Assembly: GCA_039621445.1 (NCBI GenBank)
Contig: CP154954.1
Coordinates: 41,471,572-41,535,571 of the forward strand
Source: Euglena gracilis
Lineage: Eukaryota > Euglenida > Euglenophyceae > Euglenales
Length of the DNA: 64,000 nucleotides
Reading direction: 5' to 3'
Under the pieces are notes generated by a model. That model worked only from the letters and a program-made list of their open reading frames with translations. It did no database searches and was not told the origin of the DNA. A program made the translations under genes and the position numbers. Positions 10,512 through 21,299 of the stretch are shown one piece after another. Every line of letters begins with the position of its first letter. Position 1 is the first letter of the stretch.

Positions 10512-11745
10512 TCACCTCTCGAGAGGGGATTGAGAGGGTATCGGTCTCCGCCTGCTTGGGTGGTCAAAGTTCTCTCCTACCCAAAAAGCCAAAACCCAAC
10601 CCATAGCTGGGGCTTGGGGTTGCTGCCGTTGTGCTGGGTGCTGCTGGGCCCCCCTGCACCGCCACCACAGCGGTGCGGGGGAGTGGGCCCCCGGACGCCG
10701 CCACCACAGCGACGCCGGGGTTGGGGGTCTCCCTTCCCGTGGTGTGAAAACAAAATTTGCGGCCAGTGATCTGGGCAGGGGTAAAAAACTGTCCACGTTG
10801 ACCCCCTTCCGCAATAAACTGGGCCCGTGTCCGTTTGAAAATTCTGAGACCCTTAATTGAGAAAAGCTTCGCTCAATCCCAATAACCAAAGTGGAATTTT
10901 CTACAAATCCCTGAATTTTCAGCAAAACTGCCTGAAACGGCGTTTCATTTGAGTTTTCTTAACCCAAAACTGGTAATTTCTCGTCAAAAAAGTTCTTGCC
11001 TTTTGGCGCTGTTGTCCAAAGTTAAATTGGGCTGGAATCCCGCTGAATTTTGATCACTTTGACCAAAGCGGTTTCCATTTTTGAATCTGGGGGATCTGCA
11101 GTTTTTTCCAACTTTGCACAGGGAAATTGAAAACATTCTTCGCCCAGCACTTCAAATTGAATTATTTTGTGCACTCTCCTCCTTGCACGTTCTTTCCAAG
11201 GATCTTTGTTTCCCCCCTCCATCTCCATTTCCACAGGGGGGGCTGAAATTTGTGTGAGGGGGACAATTCCCGTTTATCCTCCACCAGCCAAAAAGCCTGA
11301 TCCGTGCCCACTCCCAGCCTGGGGCAAAAGGAAAAAAATTCCAGTACGGAGGATTCCACCCATCTCCGACAAGATTCGCTGAAAAAATGTGAAAACCACA
11401 GCAGAAATCTGTAGCACAAGGGAAAGTCGTCCCGTACGGAGGGTATCACCCATCTCCGACCGTTTTGGCTGAAAATATGCCAAAGTCACAGGAAATTCCT
11501 GTGACGGGGAAAGGGAAAATTCACTTTTTTCACTTGAAAACTGAAAGATCCTTGGGTGAGACAACGCCTGGGTTTTTTTGTGGGGGAAAATACGTGCCAC
11601 TTTGTAAATGGGACCCTGCCCCCCACAATAAATCTTGCTGAAAATATTGATGAAAATGCATGCCTTTGGCAAAAACTGTGGGGAGTCTTGAGAAAATTCC
11701 AGAAAATTCTGGGTCCTCATCGTAATTCGTGCTGAAATTGGCCAT
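10512..11745 (-). pseudogene. Fragments of the upstream Gag-like frame
   Basis: Three overlapping minus-strand open segments (11745-11530, 11720-11274, 10925-10512) lie between the LTR-initiated frame and the zinc-knuckle frame. They read as parts of a protein but change frame, so they are treated as decayed coding sequence. Confidence 0.35.
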
Positions 11746-11771
11746 GTTGATTGTGAAAAATCTTCTCGGGT

Positions 11772-12389
11772 CTAAAAATCCTGTGGTAACCCATGAAAAT
11801 CTGCTGGGAATTCACTTTTCTGAAAAATCTTTGGTGATGCGACAAGTAAATTTGGCAAGAATGATCTTTCTGAAAAATCAGCAGATGGAATGCGATGTGG
11901 CAACAAAATTTCCCCACATGACACCTTTGAATGCCTACAATTCTTCGGGTTCTTTAGAAGCCTTAGGGCTGTGGGTGGGGGTTGTATGCTTGCACACCAT
12001 GGTCGTGTGTTGTATGTGTCCGCCTGCTGATGTCCACCTGCTTCAATACCGCGCGCTGGGGGGCCATTGCAGGGCCCCCCTCCACCAGCTGCAGCTGTAA
12101 ATGATGTGCTTGTTTCTTCAGCTTCAATCTGTTTTGTCTTTCTTCCTTGTCTTTCTTCTGCTTCAGCTGCCTGGCGCGCCTCGCTCTGGCCGGAGAATCC
12201 GGGTAGGACCTCCATGAAAACCCTTTCTTGGTTCGAAGTTTTTACGGATCCTTCGGCCTCGGCTGTTTTTTGAGGCGGCCGCCGGGCTTCGAAGCCTAAC
12301 TTTTCAATCTTTTTATTTTTGTCTTTGGGCTTTTTCCCTTGATCATTGAAATCCATTTTTTCTTCAAATCCTTGTTCTTGCATGCACAA
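11772..12389 (-). CDS. LTR-initiated basic/acidic N-terminal protein of the retrotransposon
   Basis: This minus-strand frame starts at an ATG inside the 5' LTR (12389), crosses the primer binding site, and continues 206 codons. It begins with a lysine-rich segment (MDFNDQGKKPKDKNKKIEKL), then Glu/Ala-rich and Pro-rich parts. Coding that begins inside the LTR supports transcription on the minus strand. Confidence 0.45.
   Translation of the reverse strand: MCMQEQGFEEKMDFNDQGKKPKDKNKKIEKLGFEARRPPQKTAEAEGSVKTSNQERVFMEVLPGFSGQSEARQAAEAEERQGRKTKQIEAEETSTSFTAAAGGGGPCNGPPARGIEAGGHQQADTYNTRPWCASIQPPPTALRLLKNPKNCRHSKVSCGEILLPHRIPSADFSERSFLPNLLVASPKIFQKSEFPADFHGLPQDF
12195..12214 (-). other. tRNA primer binding site
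   Basis: Directly next to the 5' LTR the plus strand reads GAATCCGGGTAGGACCTCCA, the form of a tRNA 3' end with CCA. The minus strand therefore offers the TGG-starting primer site of an LTR retrotransposon. The tRNA identity was not determined. Confidence 0.8.
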
Positions 12390-12725
12390 TCAATTGATTT
12401 TTTTTGTAGTTTTGTATCAGTGCATTGGTTGGGTAAAGAACCCTGTGTGTGAGATTGGTTTGAAATTGGTGGGCTCGAGTGGGGACTTTCTTAGGTTAAT
12501 TAGGAAAAATTGGCAAATCCTAGTGTGGAAAATAGGTCGGCCGGTCTTGAAAATTTCAAAGAATCGACCCAGCAAGGTCAAAAATTGAGTTCAGGCTTTC
12601 AAGCCGAACCATAATAATCTTTTCCCTAGGTTAAATTCGACTGAAAACCAAAAAGTGGTATTTCAGTGACTTTCGGCCCCACTGAGGCAAATTTTGGCCA
12701 ATTTTTGGGTTAGGACCCCTTTACA
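12215..12725 (-). repeat. 5' LTR (right copy)
   Basis: 511 bp, TGTAAAGG...TTTTCA on the minus strand, pairing with 6345-6855. The Gag-like frame starts within it. Confidence 0.9.
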
Positions 12726-13255
12726 GTACAGGACAAAAATTCCAAAAATGGGAAAGGGTGGTGTCCATTCCCCAATGTCCCCAAATAAGCCCATTTCATT
12801 TAATGATGTGCTATGTTTCTGCAACACGTTTATTCGTCAGACCTGGGGGCCCCCTGCTGATTTCATTAAAACCCCCCTTCAGGGCCATAAGTGCAGACAC
12901 TGTTGCTTCCATCACAAAAGATTTTTTGGCCAAGCATGGGGTGACCCCCCAGGTGTGGGTGGCCCACTCCACCAGAGGAGCAGGAGTCGGTTTACTCAAA
13001 AAATTGGGCCTTTCTGCCCAAGAAGTTTGCGAAATTGGCCAGTGGAGGGGGGTGGAGGCTTTTACAGCCCACTATCTACGACTTGGTGCCCAAGGTGCCC
13101 TGGAACATGCCCTGGCCCCCCTAATTTCAGTGCACAATCTGGCCTCACAAGGGCAAAGTGCGGAGACACCCCCCAGGGGCAAGAAGTCACGTCGCCAAGT
13201 CGGAGCAGCATCGTCAGCCAACCCCGGCGAGGCGGCACTAAGCGGGACCTCCTAA
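12726..13255 (+). pseudogene. Tyrosine recombinase, C-terminal catalytic part
   Basis: The frame continues the recombinase: an ISADTVASITKDFLAK segment, then VAHSTRGAGVGLLKKLGLS with the HxxR box (His 12965-12967, Arg 12974-12976), a Trp in GQWRGVEAF, and the nucleophilic Tyr in AHYLRLG (13073-13075). These are the box II residues of the family. The tail is Lys/Arg/Ser-rich and stops at 13255. Phase agrees with the upstream part once the LTR element and its 4-bp duplication are removed. Confidence 0.85.
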
Positions 13256-13850
13256 CCCGGCGCACCCAAACAATCCAAACAACACCGCCGGCGAGCAAGG
13301 CATGGCCTCACAAGGTCTTTGTGCCCTCGGTGTCCCTTCCTCCCTTGTCGTTTTTGCTCGAGGGAGCACGAAACTCCGGTAACAAAAAGCAGTAAGAAGC
13401 ACCCCCAGCGCACGCACAAACACGCCAGAGCAGAACAGCCGGCAAGGAAAGCAGGACCTCACCATCTCGCAGTGCGGAGCCCGACTGGTCGGCAAGGAAA
13501 GCAGGACCTCGCCATCCCGAAGGGCGGAGCCCGAATGGTCGCCTTCGTTCTAGGCTCTGCTCCTGCCTTCTGGGTTGTCGAAGGTCAAAATTTTGGAATC
13601 AGCCAACTCCGGCGAAAAAGGCACTAAGCAGCAACGCCTTTCCCAGCGCAGCAAAACTATCCAAGCAACACCATCGGCAAGCAAGGCATGTCCTCACAAG
13701 GGAAAAGTGCGGAGCCCGAGGCGTCTGTCCCTCCCTCCCTTGTGGGTTTTTCCTCGAGGGAGTGCGGCAATGATGGGCTTCCCCGGAAAGGGGGGGTCCT
13801 CCGGTCTGGATGGGTGGTAAGACCCTGGCCCTTGAAAAAAGGTGCATGTT
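13256..13850 (+). repeat. Repeated tail downstream of the recombinase
   Basis: Near-repeats of AGCAAGGCATGGCCTCACAAGG (at about 13295 and 13680) are each followed by CCCTTGTSG...TCGAGGGAG. A separate roughly 52-bp tandem pair GGCAAGGAAAGCAGGACCTC begins near 13442 and 13493. This could be the internal/terminal repeat zone of the DIRS-like element (inference). Confidence 0.5.
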
Positions 13851-14172
13851 GCTGCCTTGCCTAGCTCAAGTTCTTAAGAGGGTTCGTAAAGGGATTGCAA
13901 TGACGAAATCGCAAGAAAGCAAACAGCCAATGGTGCACATAAATGGTTCAAGGAAACTTGGGTAAGAATATCCCCACACGGGATTCCTGACTGTAACATA
14001 AACAAACACACTCAGGCACAAATGTGTGTTGTGAGTTTTGTGCATGCATGTGGGGTTGCGTGGGTGTGTGCAGCGCGCGCATAAGGCGTGCATATGAGAG
14101 TGCTTCCATGAATGCGTGCATATATGTGCGTTTATGTGTGCTGATTTTGTTGTTTTTTTTTTGTGTTCTCAG
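13851..14172. other. No gene seen; TG-rich low-complexity DNA
   Basis: TGTG/TGCG-rich sequence ending in a T-tract and TTGTGTTCTCAG, a strong plus-strand 3' splice-site candidate. Confidence 0.5.
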
Positions 14173-14526
14173 ATGACTGCTGGAATAACTTCAATTTATG
14201 TTGCGTCATCATGTCAAGGCGGCAGAGCGGAGGGTGGATGGATGGATGGGTGGGCAGAGGTCATCAGGAGAAGCAAAGAATATGGGGACAAATGACACAC
14301 CATGCAGACAGCGGCAGGGGCCATGTGCACAATCTGGACAAATATGGACAAGCTGTGGCCACACATCGAGCCGCTGCCCCGAAAAAATAATAGGAAGAAG
14401 CGGCTGGCAGAGGCACAGCGGGCAAATGAACAGACACCATTTGTGGTGGGTGAGAGTGAAGGGCATGGTCAACTGACGGACAGCAGCTCTCACCTCCAGG
14501 CGGGGGTTTCTTCACGTTGCCACTGA
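14173..14526 (+). CDS. Candidate plus-strand exon, unidentified
   Basis: A T(10)-rich tract ending TTCTCAG at 14172 is followed by protein-like sequence. One frame contains NMDKLWPHIEPL and RKKRLAEAQRANEQTPFVV (14350-14460) and stops at 14526. It is the only plus-strand candidate outside mobile elements. Frame and end are uncertain. Confidence 0.2.
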
Positions 14527-14917
14527 GGTCTCTCTGTGGGTCCTGGAAAGAACCAGGCAAATGTCTACGAGGACCTCTGGGCTGCTGCCGCAATACCCTA
14601 GTGCGTTGGTATGTGGCTGGAAACCAGGTTTTTTTGGGGCAAGTTGGGATCAGTTTATGACAAAGAACGGTAGAAAATGCACACCAATTATGGCAGATAA
14701 TGCCCCCAAAATTGCCCTAAATTCGGCCCATTAGACCACTCCTTCCTGTGAATCAAATTCACACACCAATTCATACTTTTTTTTATTATACCAAAAATAG
14801 CGAAAAATGGCCCCAAAAAGAGAGGAAACGCCCCAAAACAGATTCAGATGGCCCAAACTTGACCATGCAGTCGGGAATGGGCAATTATACTGCGGAAAAC
14901 TCCTGCAGAACCTCGAA

Positions 14918-15035
14918 ATATGCGCTAAATATGCGAAATATGCACAAATATGCGATTCTTGGACAAAAAAAGTGAAATATGCACTAAATGTGCGAAATAT
15001 GCGCAAAATATGCACTCTGCATATTCCCTCCCCCC
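14918..15035. repeat. ATGCGAAAT-type short tandem repeats
   Basis: Repeated AAATATGCGC/AAATATGCAC units that end in TGCATATTCCCTCCCCCCC. Related A-rich ATGCGC arrays occur at 19437-19530 and 38735-39120. Confidence 0.55.
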
Positions 15036-15230
15036 CTGTCTGATGGGCTACTGGTATCCTAATCTGCACAGGCGCAGGCACAGCCACCTTACAGGGGACC
15101 CGAGTGTCCCCGCAGCCAAGCCATCGCACCCATCAGCCGCCCATAGGGGCCGGAGCCCTGCCTTGTCAGCAGGGCTGTCCAGGGAGTCCTGGTCGGGGGT
15201 CGACCCCCCCCCCCCAGAAGGTGTGGATTA

Positions 15231-15625
15231 GACAACCCTCCCTCCCAAATAACTTTGCAGTGTCCTAAAGTTTTGTGTGCCTGAAGAACTTTGCAGGGGG
15301 GAAAGCTTAAAAAGATCGGTCCAAATAACTTTGCCCCCCTCCCTTTTCAAGGAAAAACCGTGAAAAATGATGCATCTTTTTTGGGAAATCAGGAGGTGGC
15401 AAGGACAAAAAATCATCTGAAATGCCATAATAATCTATTATTAGATGAATATAAATATTAAATAATATCACAAATATTAGTGAAACAAATTTCTTTTAAG
15501 AAGCGTGGTGAATCAATCCATCAATGGTTTTGGGTACTGCCCAAATAAATTTGCAGGGGGTTGGGGCCAAAAAGATCGGTCCTAACTTTGCAGGGGGCAA
15601 AATTATTTGGGGGGCGGTTACCACC
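15231..15625. repeat. Element with inverted CCCAAATAACTTTGC ends
   Basis: Left end CTCCCAAATAACTTTGCAG; right end, read inward, CCCCCCAAATAATTTTGC. Inside, AACTTTGCAGGGGG and AAAGATCGGTCC recur. No target duplication was resolved. Confidence 0.4.
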
Positions 15626-15656
15626 GCCACACCACAGGAGGGTTCCTGGTTCCCGG

Positions 15657-15734
15657 TCAGCCCTGCTTGTTGGGGATGGGGCGGAGGCTGGCCTGGCCAA
15701 TGGTTCTGCCGGCGCCATTTCCGCAGATGATGCC
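15657..15734 (-). CDS. Candidate terminal exon of the FDGA-repeat gene
   Basis: After acceptor GTCTTGCCTCAG the minus strand reads GIICGNGAGRTIGQASLRPI then PNKQG and a TGA stop, 26 codons. It is the last protein-like island downstream of the FDGA exons on the same strand, but its phase does not fit the nearest exon, so the link is tentative. Confidence 0.3.
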   Translation of the reverse strand, partial: GIICGNGAGRTIGQASLRPIPNKQG

Positions 15735-16115
15735 CTGAGGCAAGACGGGTGCATGGCCTACACCGCGGCAGCCCCAGTGCAACGTCCAGACTTCTTTTTT
15801 TATCAACCCCTGGTGGGAGTGCCTTGTGCCGTGGGGTGCCTGTCCATAGCAGGCAAACCGTCCCAAGAGTGGTCAGTTTTGGGCTCGGCTGCCTGCCGAA
15901 CCAGACAAATTATCCTTGTGGGCCATTTTCGCGCCCCCAGCACATTGGCGCTGGGGGTGGAAGGCTGTGCTACAGCAGCCCCCGACCCCTCCTGCCTGCA
16001 TCCACCCTCCAGGGGGGGGGGGTGCGAACTTCCTGATAAAAAGCCCAGCAACAACCTTCTCGGTGGGAGACACAAAGAAAATGGGCCAGCCGGCCAGCGG
16101 CAGCACGGGGCGCAC

Positions 16116-16289
16116 CGCTGCGGGGGCGGCAGTGGCGGGCGGTCGCCGGCGAACCGCGGGGGGAACGACGTGGCCCCGTCGAAGATACAGAGCCGGCGCG
16201 GGCCCTCTGCCTCCGGGGGCGAGGGAGGGGCGGGGGGTGGGGGGAGGGGGGCGGTGGGCGACGGCTCTGCCTGGCCAGGGGGCGGACCC
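16116..16289 (-). CDS. FDGA-motif exon 8 (Pro-rich linker plus motif)
   Basis: Acceptor CCATCCTCCACAG, donor after CCGCAGCG (GTGCGCC). Encodes a proline-rich linker then RRLCIFDGATSFPPRFAGDR and PPLPPPQR. The exon enters with one base of a split codon and leaves with two, the same phase class as 16979-17059, 18924-19088 and 23349-23522, so these exons can join one another in frame. With its flanking intron it is nearly identical to 18924-19088 and 23349-23522. Function unknown; no named family recognised. Confidence 0.5.
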
Positions 16290-16978
16290 CTGTGGAGGAT
16301 GGGACGGGCGGGGGGGGGGGGGGGCGGGTTGCCTGTGGTTGAAATGGGAGGTGTCAGAGAGGACCATGTGTGATGTGCACGTTTGTGGATAGGGTTCAAC
16401 ACTTGGGGAACCCTCGCTGGTGCGAAGCAACAGAGGCAGAAACATCTGCAGAAAGACATTTGCGTTGGATGAAAACAAAATGCGAATTCCTGTGGTTTTC
16501 TGGAATGATTTCTCAAGGCGATATCAGCTTTTAGGTTTGAAAATCATTTTCTTTTGCTCATCCAATCTCCTCGATTTCAACTTTCTAAAAATTTGATCTT
16601 TTCTTCAAATATGCCATGATGCAAAAAAAAACAACTGCCAGATGAAATAGAACCATATGGTCACATGACACCTGTGCCCAAAGGCATTGCCATTATATAT
16701 TACCACAAATCACAAAATAAAAAAGTGCGTTATGAACTTGTGGGTCCAGAGATGCGCAAATGGACAGGCCACACATTCACATTCCACAAAAACATTCCAC
16801 GTGCACGCTTGGCCATCGCCCTTTTTCCAGTTCTGTGATTAACTGGAACTGGAACTGGAATGTGGGAAAAAAAACATGCCGACCAGGGGAACCGCACCCA
16901 ACCGGCACCGGGTGCAGGTTGGTTGGCTGTTTGCGTTGGCGTCTCCATCGACCAGCCCTGCAGGGCCCAGCGGCACAC

Positions 16979-17059
16979 CGTGGCCCGCACGCGGCGGGCT
17001 CCGCAGCAAACCGCGGCTCAAACGACGTTGCGCCGTCAAAGATGGCGAAGCGCTTGGGC
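16979..17059 (-). CDS. FDGA-motif exon 7
   Basis: Acceptor GCGGCCGCCAG; encodes PKRFAIFDGATSFEPRFAAE and ends before donor GTGTGCC. It has the same entry and exit phase as the other symmetric FDGA exons but a different nucleotide sequence outside the motif, so it is an older copy. Confidence 0.5.
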
Positions 17060-18449
17060 CTGGCGGCCGCCCCGGCGACCGGCCCCGCGGGGGACCCCAC
17101 GCCAGCCCCATGCCCCCTGAGAAGTGGGCCAGGCCGTCAGATGCTCATTGATTTCCAAGCTGCATTTTGCAGGTCATTTTTTGGGCAATTGTCCAGCGTG
17201 TCCAGTGTGTCCAGCCTGGCCCAATAGGTGTTCATCCCCCCTCCCCGGGGGGGACTAGCTGGCCAGCACAAATAAATAGCCAGCCCAAAATTTTAGCCCT
17301 AGCTCAACAACTCCCCCGATGCCTTAAAACGCCGCTGGGAGCGTTGGTTCCGCCACCCTCCCGACCACAGGGACAATCCAAGGGTTGATTTCAGAAACAG
17401 TACCCCCCCAAGCCCAATGAATACCAAGGCGACAGTCGACATGGTCCGGACAGGGGACGTTCAGGTTGTATGGGCATTTGCATCGTTGTGAAAGGCAACA
17501 AATGACTTGACGGTCCGGACACCCACTGTTTGTTGGGCAAGGGGTCCATTTTGACACGGGGGGAGGTACCTTTCAGGCACAGTTCAGAATCCCTCGGCGG
17601 GGTGGGGGTGCAAATCGCTTTCCCAGGACCCCCAAAAAGCTCAAATTCAAAAATTCGAATTCAAAAATAAAACACATTTTGCCGGGATCAAGCCAAAGAG
17701 AGCAAAACCCGAGCCAGATCGTGGTGATTGGCCAAAGCAGGCTTCCGAACTCTCCATGTGTGCCCGGGGGGGGGGGGGGGGCTGGTTCACCCCAGGTCTT
17801 TGCTCTATTCGGAAGAGGGGAGTCGCTACGACCCAAGCCAACTTTAACCCAGCGGGGCTCAACTTTAACTGGCAATCCAATAAAGTGGGGGGGGGACTCC
17901 CCTCCCTCCATGGGTTCCTTTTTTGACGCTGGTTCACACGCGAATGGCAACAGATGTGCTCATGAAAATAAAAGTTTTTGGGGAACTCCAAGTGGGCGCC
18001 CATTGGGCTTTTTTTTACGTTTGGGCTCAAATATTTGAAGGACGTCATCCCCTTGAAAAATATGAAGAGAATTTGCAGACGATTTTTTTGGTGTTCAATG
18101 CATTATACACCTGCTTGCGTTCCCAGTCCAATTGGCAAGTGGAGTGCACATGATCCTGGGGGTGGGGGGCACCCCCAGGTCTGTGCGCGACCCCCCCAGG
18201 GAGGACGGAGACAAAAATGTCTATCGAATACCAATAGCATACAACAGAGGCAAACAACCTTTTTTTTTAATGTGATTTGAATGATTTTTATGTGATTTAT
18301 GTGATTGGGTAAATCATCGGATGTGAGAGGGAAAAAAAGCGTTAAATCTCAACGGTGCCTCCAGGTTTTCAGGACATTTGTGAAAAATAATGGAGTGGGT
18401 CGGTGGGTGGGTGGATGGGTGGCAGAAAGCGGCCACAGGTGGCACACAC

Positions 18450-18576
18450 CCAAGCGGCGGGTGAGGAAGGTCTGCAGCGAAATGAGGTGCGTAGGAGGTT
18501 GCGCCGTCGAAGATCGCGAAGGCCGGAAGACGGCGGACGCCGCCGGTGATCAGGGGGCCGGCGGAGGGAGAGCGGG
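18450..18576 (-). CDS. FDGA-motif exon 6
   Basis: Acceptor CCCCACCTCAG, donor GTGTGTGCC. Encodes a short linker then LPAFAIFDGATSYAPHFAAD. The F to Y and R to H changes keep the character of the motif. Entry phase differs from the symmetric class, so its partner exon is uncertain. Confidence 0.5.
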
Positions 18577-18923
18577 CTGAGGTGGGGCCGCTGCTGAGGG
18601 GGGAGGAGAGGGGCGACCGAGGCCAGGGCCCATGAGCCCATTTTATTTTTCACAACGTACAGGGGCTGCCCGCAGCACAGGCTGGAGAAGCAGTGTGGAA
18701 TGCGGCCCTGGTTGGGGCGGGTGGGATGGTGGGGCCACTGCCAGAGGGGAAGGGGGGCGGCCGGCGGGACCCTCGGCGGACCCCCTGAGTCGGAGCAGAC
18801 GCATGTTGCCCGACCGTCTGGATTGTCGTCGACGGTACTGTCAGACAATGCGTGTGCCATGGATTGGAAAGAACCGGAAACAGGCAGGCACGCCGGGCAA
18901 GCCAGAGGCTGCACGGGGCGCAC

Positions 18924-19088
18924 CGCTGCGGGGGCGGCAGTGGCGGGCGGTCGCCGGCGAACCGCGGGGGGAACGACGTGGCCCCGTCGAAGATACAGAG
19001 CCGGCGTGCCTCCGGGGGCGAGGGAGGGGCGGGGGGTGGGGGGAGGGGGGCGGTGGGCGACGGCTCTGCCTGGCCGGGGGGCGGACCC
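18924..19088 (-). CDS. FDGA-motif exon 5
   Basis: Near-identical to 16116-16289, with a 9-bp in-frame deletion in the linker. Encodes RRLCIFDGATSFPPRF then AGDRPPLPPPQR between a CCACAG acceptor and GTGCGCC donor. The similarity continues into the upstream G-run intron (to about 19115), so whole exon/intron units were copied. Confidence 0.5.
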
Positions 19089-19119
19089 CTGTGGAGGATG
19101 GGACGGGCGGGGGGGGGGG

Positions 19120-19560
19120 GGGATGGGAGGCAGAAAGGGAGATCAGAGAAGGGGTTACTGTCACTGTCACTGTCGCAGAAACAACAAATTGTGCAAAATG
19201 TGTGGGTGAGAGAAATGAAAATCATAAAAATACAAAAAAAATACACCAAAAACATGCAAAAATGGCTCCAAACTCAACAGAAATTAAATGGAATTAAAAG
19301 GAAAATATCAGTTTGAAGAAATAAAATTTCAAAAAAATGAAGAAAAAAAAACAGAAATGGTAAAAAAAAATGCGAAAAAAAGCAAATCAACGAAAAAAGC
19401 GCCAAAAAGCAAAACAAGACGTGAAAAGAATCGAGAAAAATGCGCAAAAATGCGCATTTTGGGGTAGCTTTTCCTAAAAAAAAATGTGCAAAAAATGCGC
19501 AAAAATGCAGAAAAGTACGAAACGCATTTCCCCTTCCCTGGGAAGCTAGTTGCATGGAAA
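19120..19560. repeat. A-rich ATGCGC array
   Basis: AAAAATGCGC-type repeats ending CGAAACGCATTTCCCC, the same right end as the inverted-repeat element at 38706-39138. A matching left end was not found here. Confidence 0.45.
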
Positions 19561-21120
19561 AACTTTCAGGGGCTCCCGCGGGATGTGCACTTACTATACT
19601 ATATACTGGAACAGTTTTGGAACTCTCTCCAAAGAAAAATCACAGGGTTTACTCCCAAACTGGTGAAGGGGAGACCAAAGCATTTCTTTCGTTTTATTTG
19701 AGCATATTTTGCGATCAGGAGTTTTCAAAAATTAGAAAAACCATCTTTTCTGCTTTTTTTTTGGGTTAAAAATGCATGAAATAAGACTTGCACCTTTTGT
19801 TTGTTTCTATTTATATGTTTGCATGTTTTTGAGGGTCTACATTACGTCCCCCCCCCCCCCCGAAACGACTCCTAATTTGAGGTTTGACCTCCAAATTTTG
19901 ATTCTGAAATTCGACCACGACTTATTTACACTTCAATTTTTTTGCCATCCTTAGCCTCATTGCCCGACCCTGGGAGAGTGGGATGGCATGGCAATTCCTT
20001 TCTGTCTAGTCTAGTCTGTCAACCAACAGCAAGAGGGGCATCTCACTCCCCTACAAAAGTAGGCAATTCCATAGCAGTGGGAAATCTCATCCAGTGTTGA
20101 ATTTTGAAATCCAAGTTGTTCCATAATTATGTGAGTTATTGCTCCAAGGGGTATGGGATTTCATGGAACTCTGCCAAAAATTCTCATCAGAGCAAATCCT
20201 TGTCACAGGCCCCACGGGAAATTTTTGTTCTCGAGAATATGCCAGGGTCCCTGGTATGCCAACCTGTTGTTAAACGAAATTTTCAGGGTCCCAGGCGTCG
20301 ACCGGTCAGCTGACAGTCTTCCTGGGGTTGGGGGAGGGGAAACTTCCGGAAATGGCATGCATCTGTCCTTGAGAGGGGGGAGGGGCGGCTTTTTGCGTTC
20401 TTTTTTTTTGCATTTTTTTTTTATTTTGGCAAGATTTATGCTTTTGTGTGTCCTTCTGTATTTTTTTTTTGCACCCATTTTACCCTTACGCCAAAATTTT
20501 TGTCATTTTTGTCATTTTTCCATTTTTGGTCAACAAATTGCAATATTTCCCCCCCAAAATTTCACGGGATAGAGTCGGAATAGCAAGTATCATGAAAAAG
20601 TGTAATGTCAAAATCATGAAACGGTGCTGTGAAAAAAGATTTTGTTGTATCTCAGGAATTTTGGGTCTTCCCAGTGTGTTAAATGTGGAAAAAGTGCGAA
20701 ATATTTAAAAATTCTTCACATACAGTGAGGAAAAGTTTCGCTTTGACTCAAAAAGTCAAAAAATAAGCACACAAAAAAAACCAATTGGTTGGATTTTTCA
20801 AAAAAAAATCAACAAAACAACAAACTTGAAGAATGCAAAATGAAACAGATATTCTATGAACTTGAAACAACAAAACATAAAAAAATAATCACAAAATACA
20901 AAAACATGCTTGCGGGCCAAAAAAACTAAGTTGTGTTAAAAACCCGCCAGAAGGAAAAAAATAAAAAGAAAAGAAAGCAGAAAGAAAAGAAAGACTACAA
21001 TTCTCTTGGAAGAACTACTTCTGAATTGAAAACACACATTTGTCTTCCTCTCTCCCTTGTTCTTGCTTTTTGAGGAAAAAAAACCCTCAATTTTGGATGC
21101 ATTTGAATTGGGGCATTCTA
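19561..21120. other. No gene seen; AT-rich spacer or intron
   Basis: AT-rich DNA with T- and A-tracts and a few C-runs (19849-19861). No exon island with splice sites and protein-like composition was found on either strand. Confidence 0.5.
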
Positions 21121-21299
21121 ATTCTTTAATGCATGGGTAAACTGTGGCCAACGTCACTTCCAGCTTGGTGCCACTGGTCGGCCCTGGTCGACCCTGGTTG
21201 GCAAATGGTCGGCCGCAGGTGGGGGTCAGCATATGTCACGACCGTACAATACACTTTGAAACACATTTGCCCACTTTTCTTACTTTTACCCACTTACCC

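Larger units (their letters stand above)
6345..12725 (-). mobile_element. LTR retrotransposon, 6.38 kb, minus strand, apparently lacking pol
   Basis: Two direct repeats of 511 bp (about 13 mismatches by eye, no indels) bound the element. On the minus strand the LTR runs TGTAAAGG...GGTTTTCA, the usual TG...CA form. A 20-nt primer binding site abuts the 5' LTR (12195-12214) and a polypurine tract precedes the 3' LTR (6856-6866). The flanks read GTAA (6341-6344) and GTAC (12726-12729), a 4-bp target duplication with one mismatch. Removing the element and one copy of it restores the recombinase frame. The interior encodes Gag-like pieces including a zinc knuckle. I found no protease, reverse transcriptase or integrase motif in 5.3 kb, so it is probably non-autonomous. 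Confidence 0.9.
3016..13255 (+). mobile_element. DIRS-like tyrosine-recombinase retrotransposon, degenerate and interrupted
   Basis: On the plus strand the order is a Gln/Gly-rich Gag-like region, reverse transcriptase, RNase H and a tyrosine recombinase in place of an integrase, which is the diagnostic layout of DIRS/Ngaro/PAT elements. The left edge is set where the segmental duplication breaks off. The right edge is set at the end of the recombinase frame; repeated sequence at 13256-13850 may belong to its terminus. No terminal repeat structure was resolved. A 6.38-kb LTR element sits inside the recombinase gene. Several frameshifts show that this copy is dead, unless the homopolymer indels are sequencing errors. 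Confidence 0.75.

Noticed and set aside
6345-12725. The 510-bp repeats as split direct repeats of the DIRS-like element itself
   Set aside because: Opposite coding strand, primer binding site, polypurine tract and the interrupted recombinase all fit an independent LTR insertion better.
15561-16373. Long plus-strand open frame of 270 codons
   Set aside because: Its second half is the antisense of the FDGA exon at 16116-16289 and the first half lacks motifs; the minus-strand reading is better supported.
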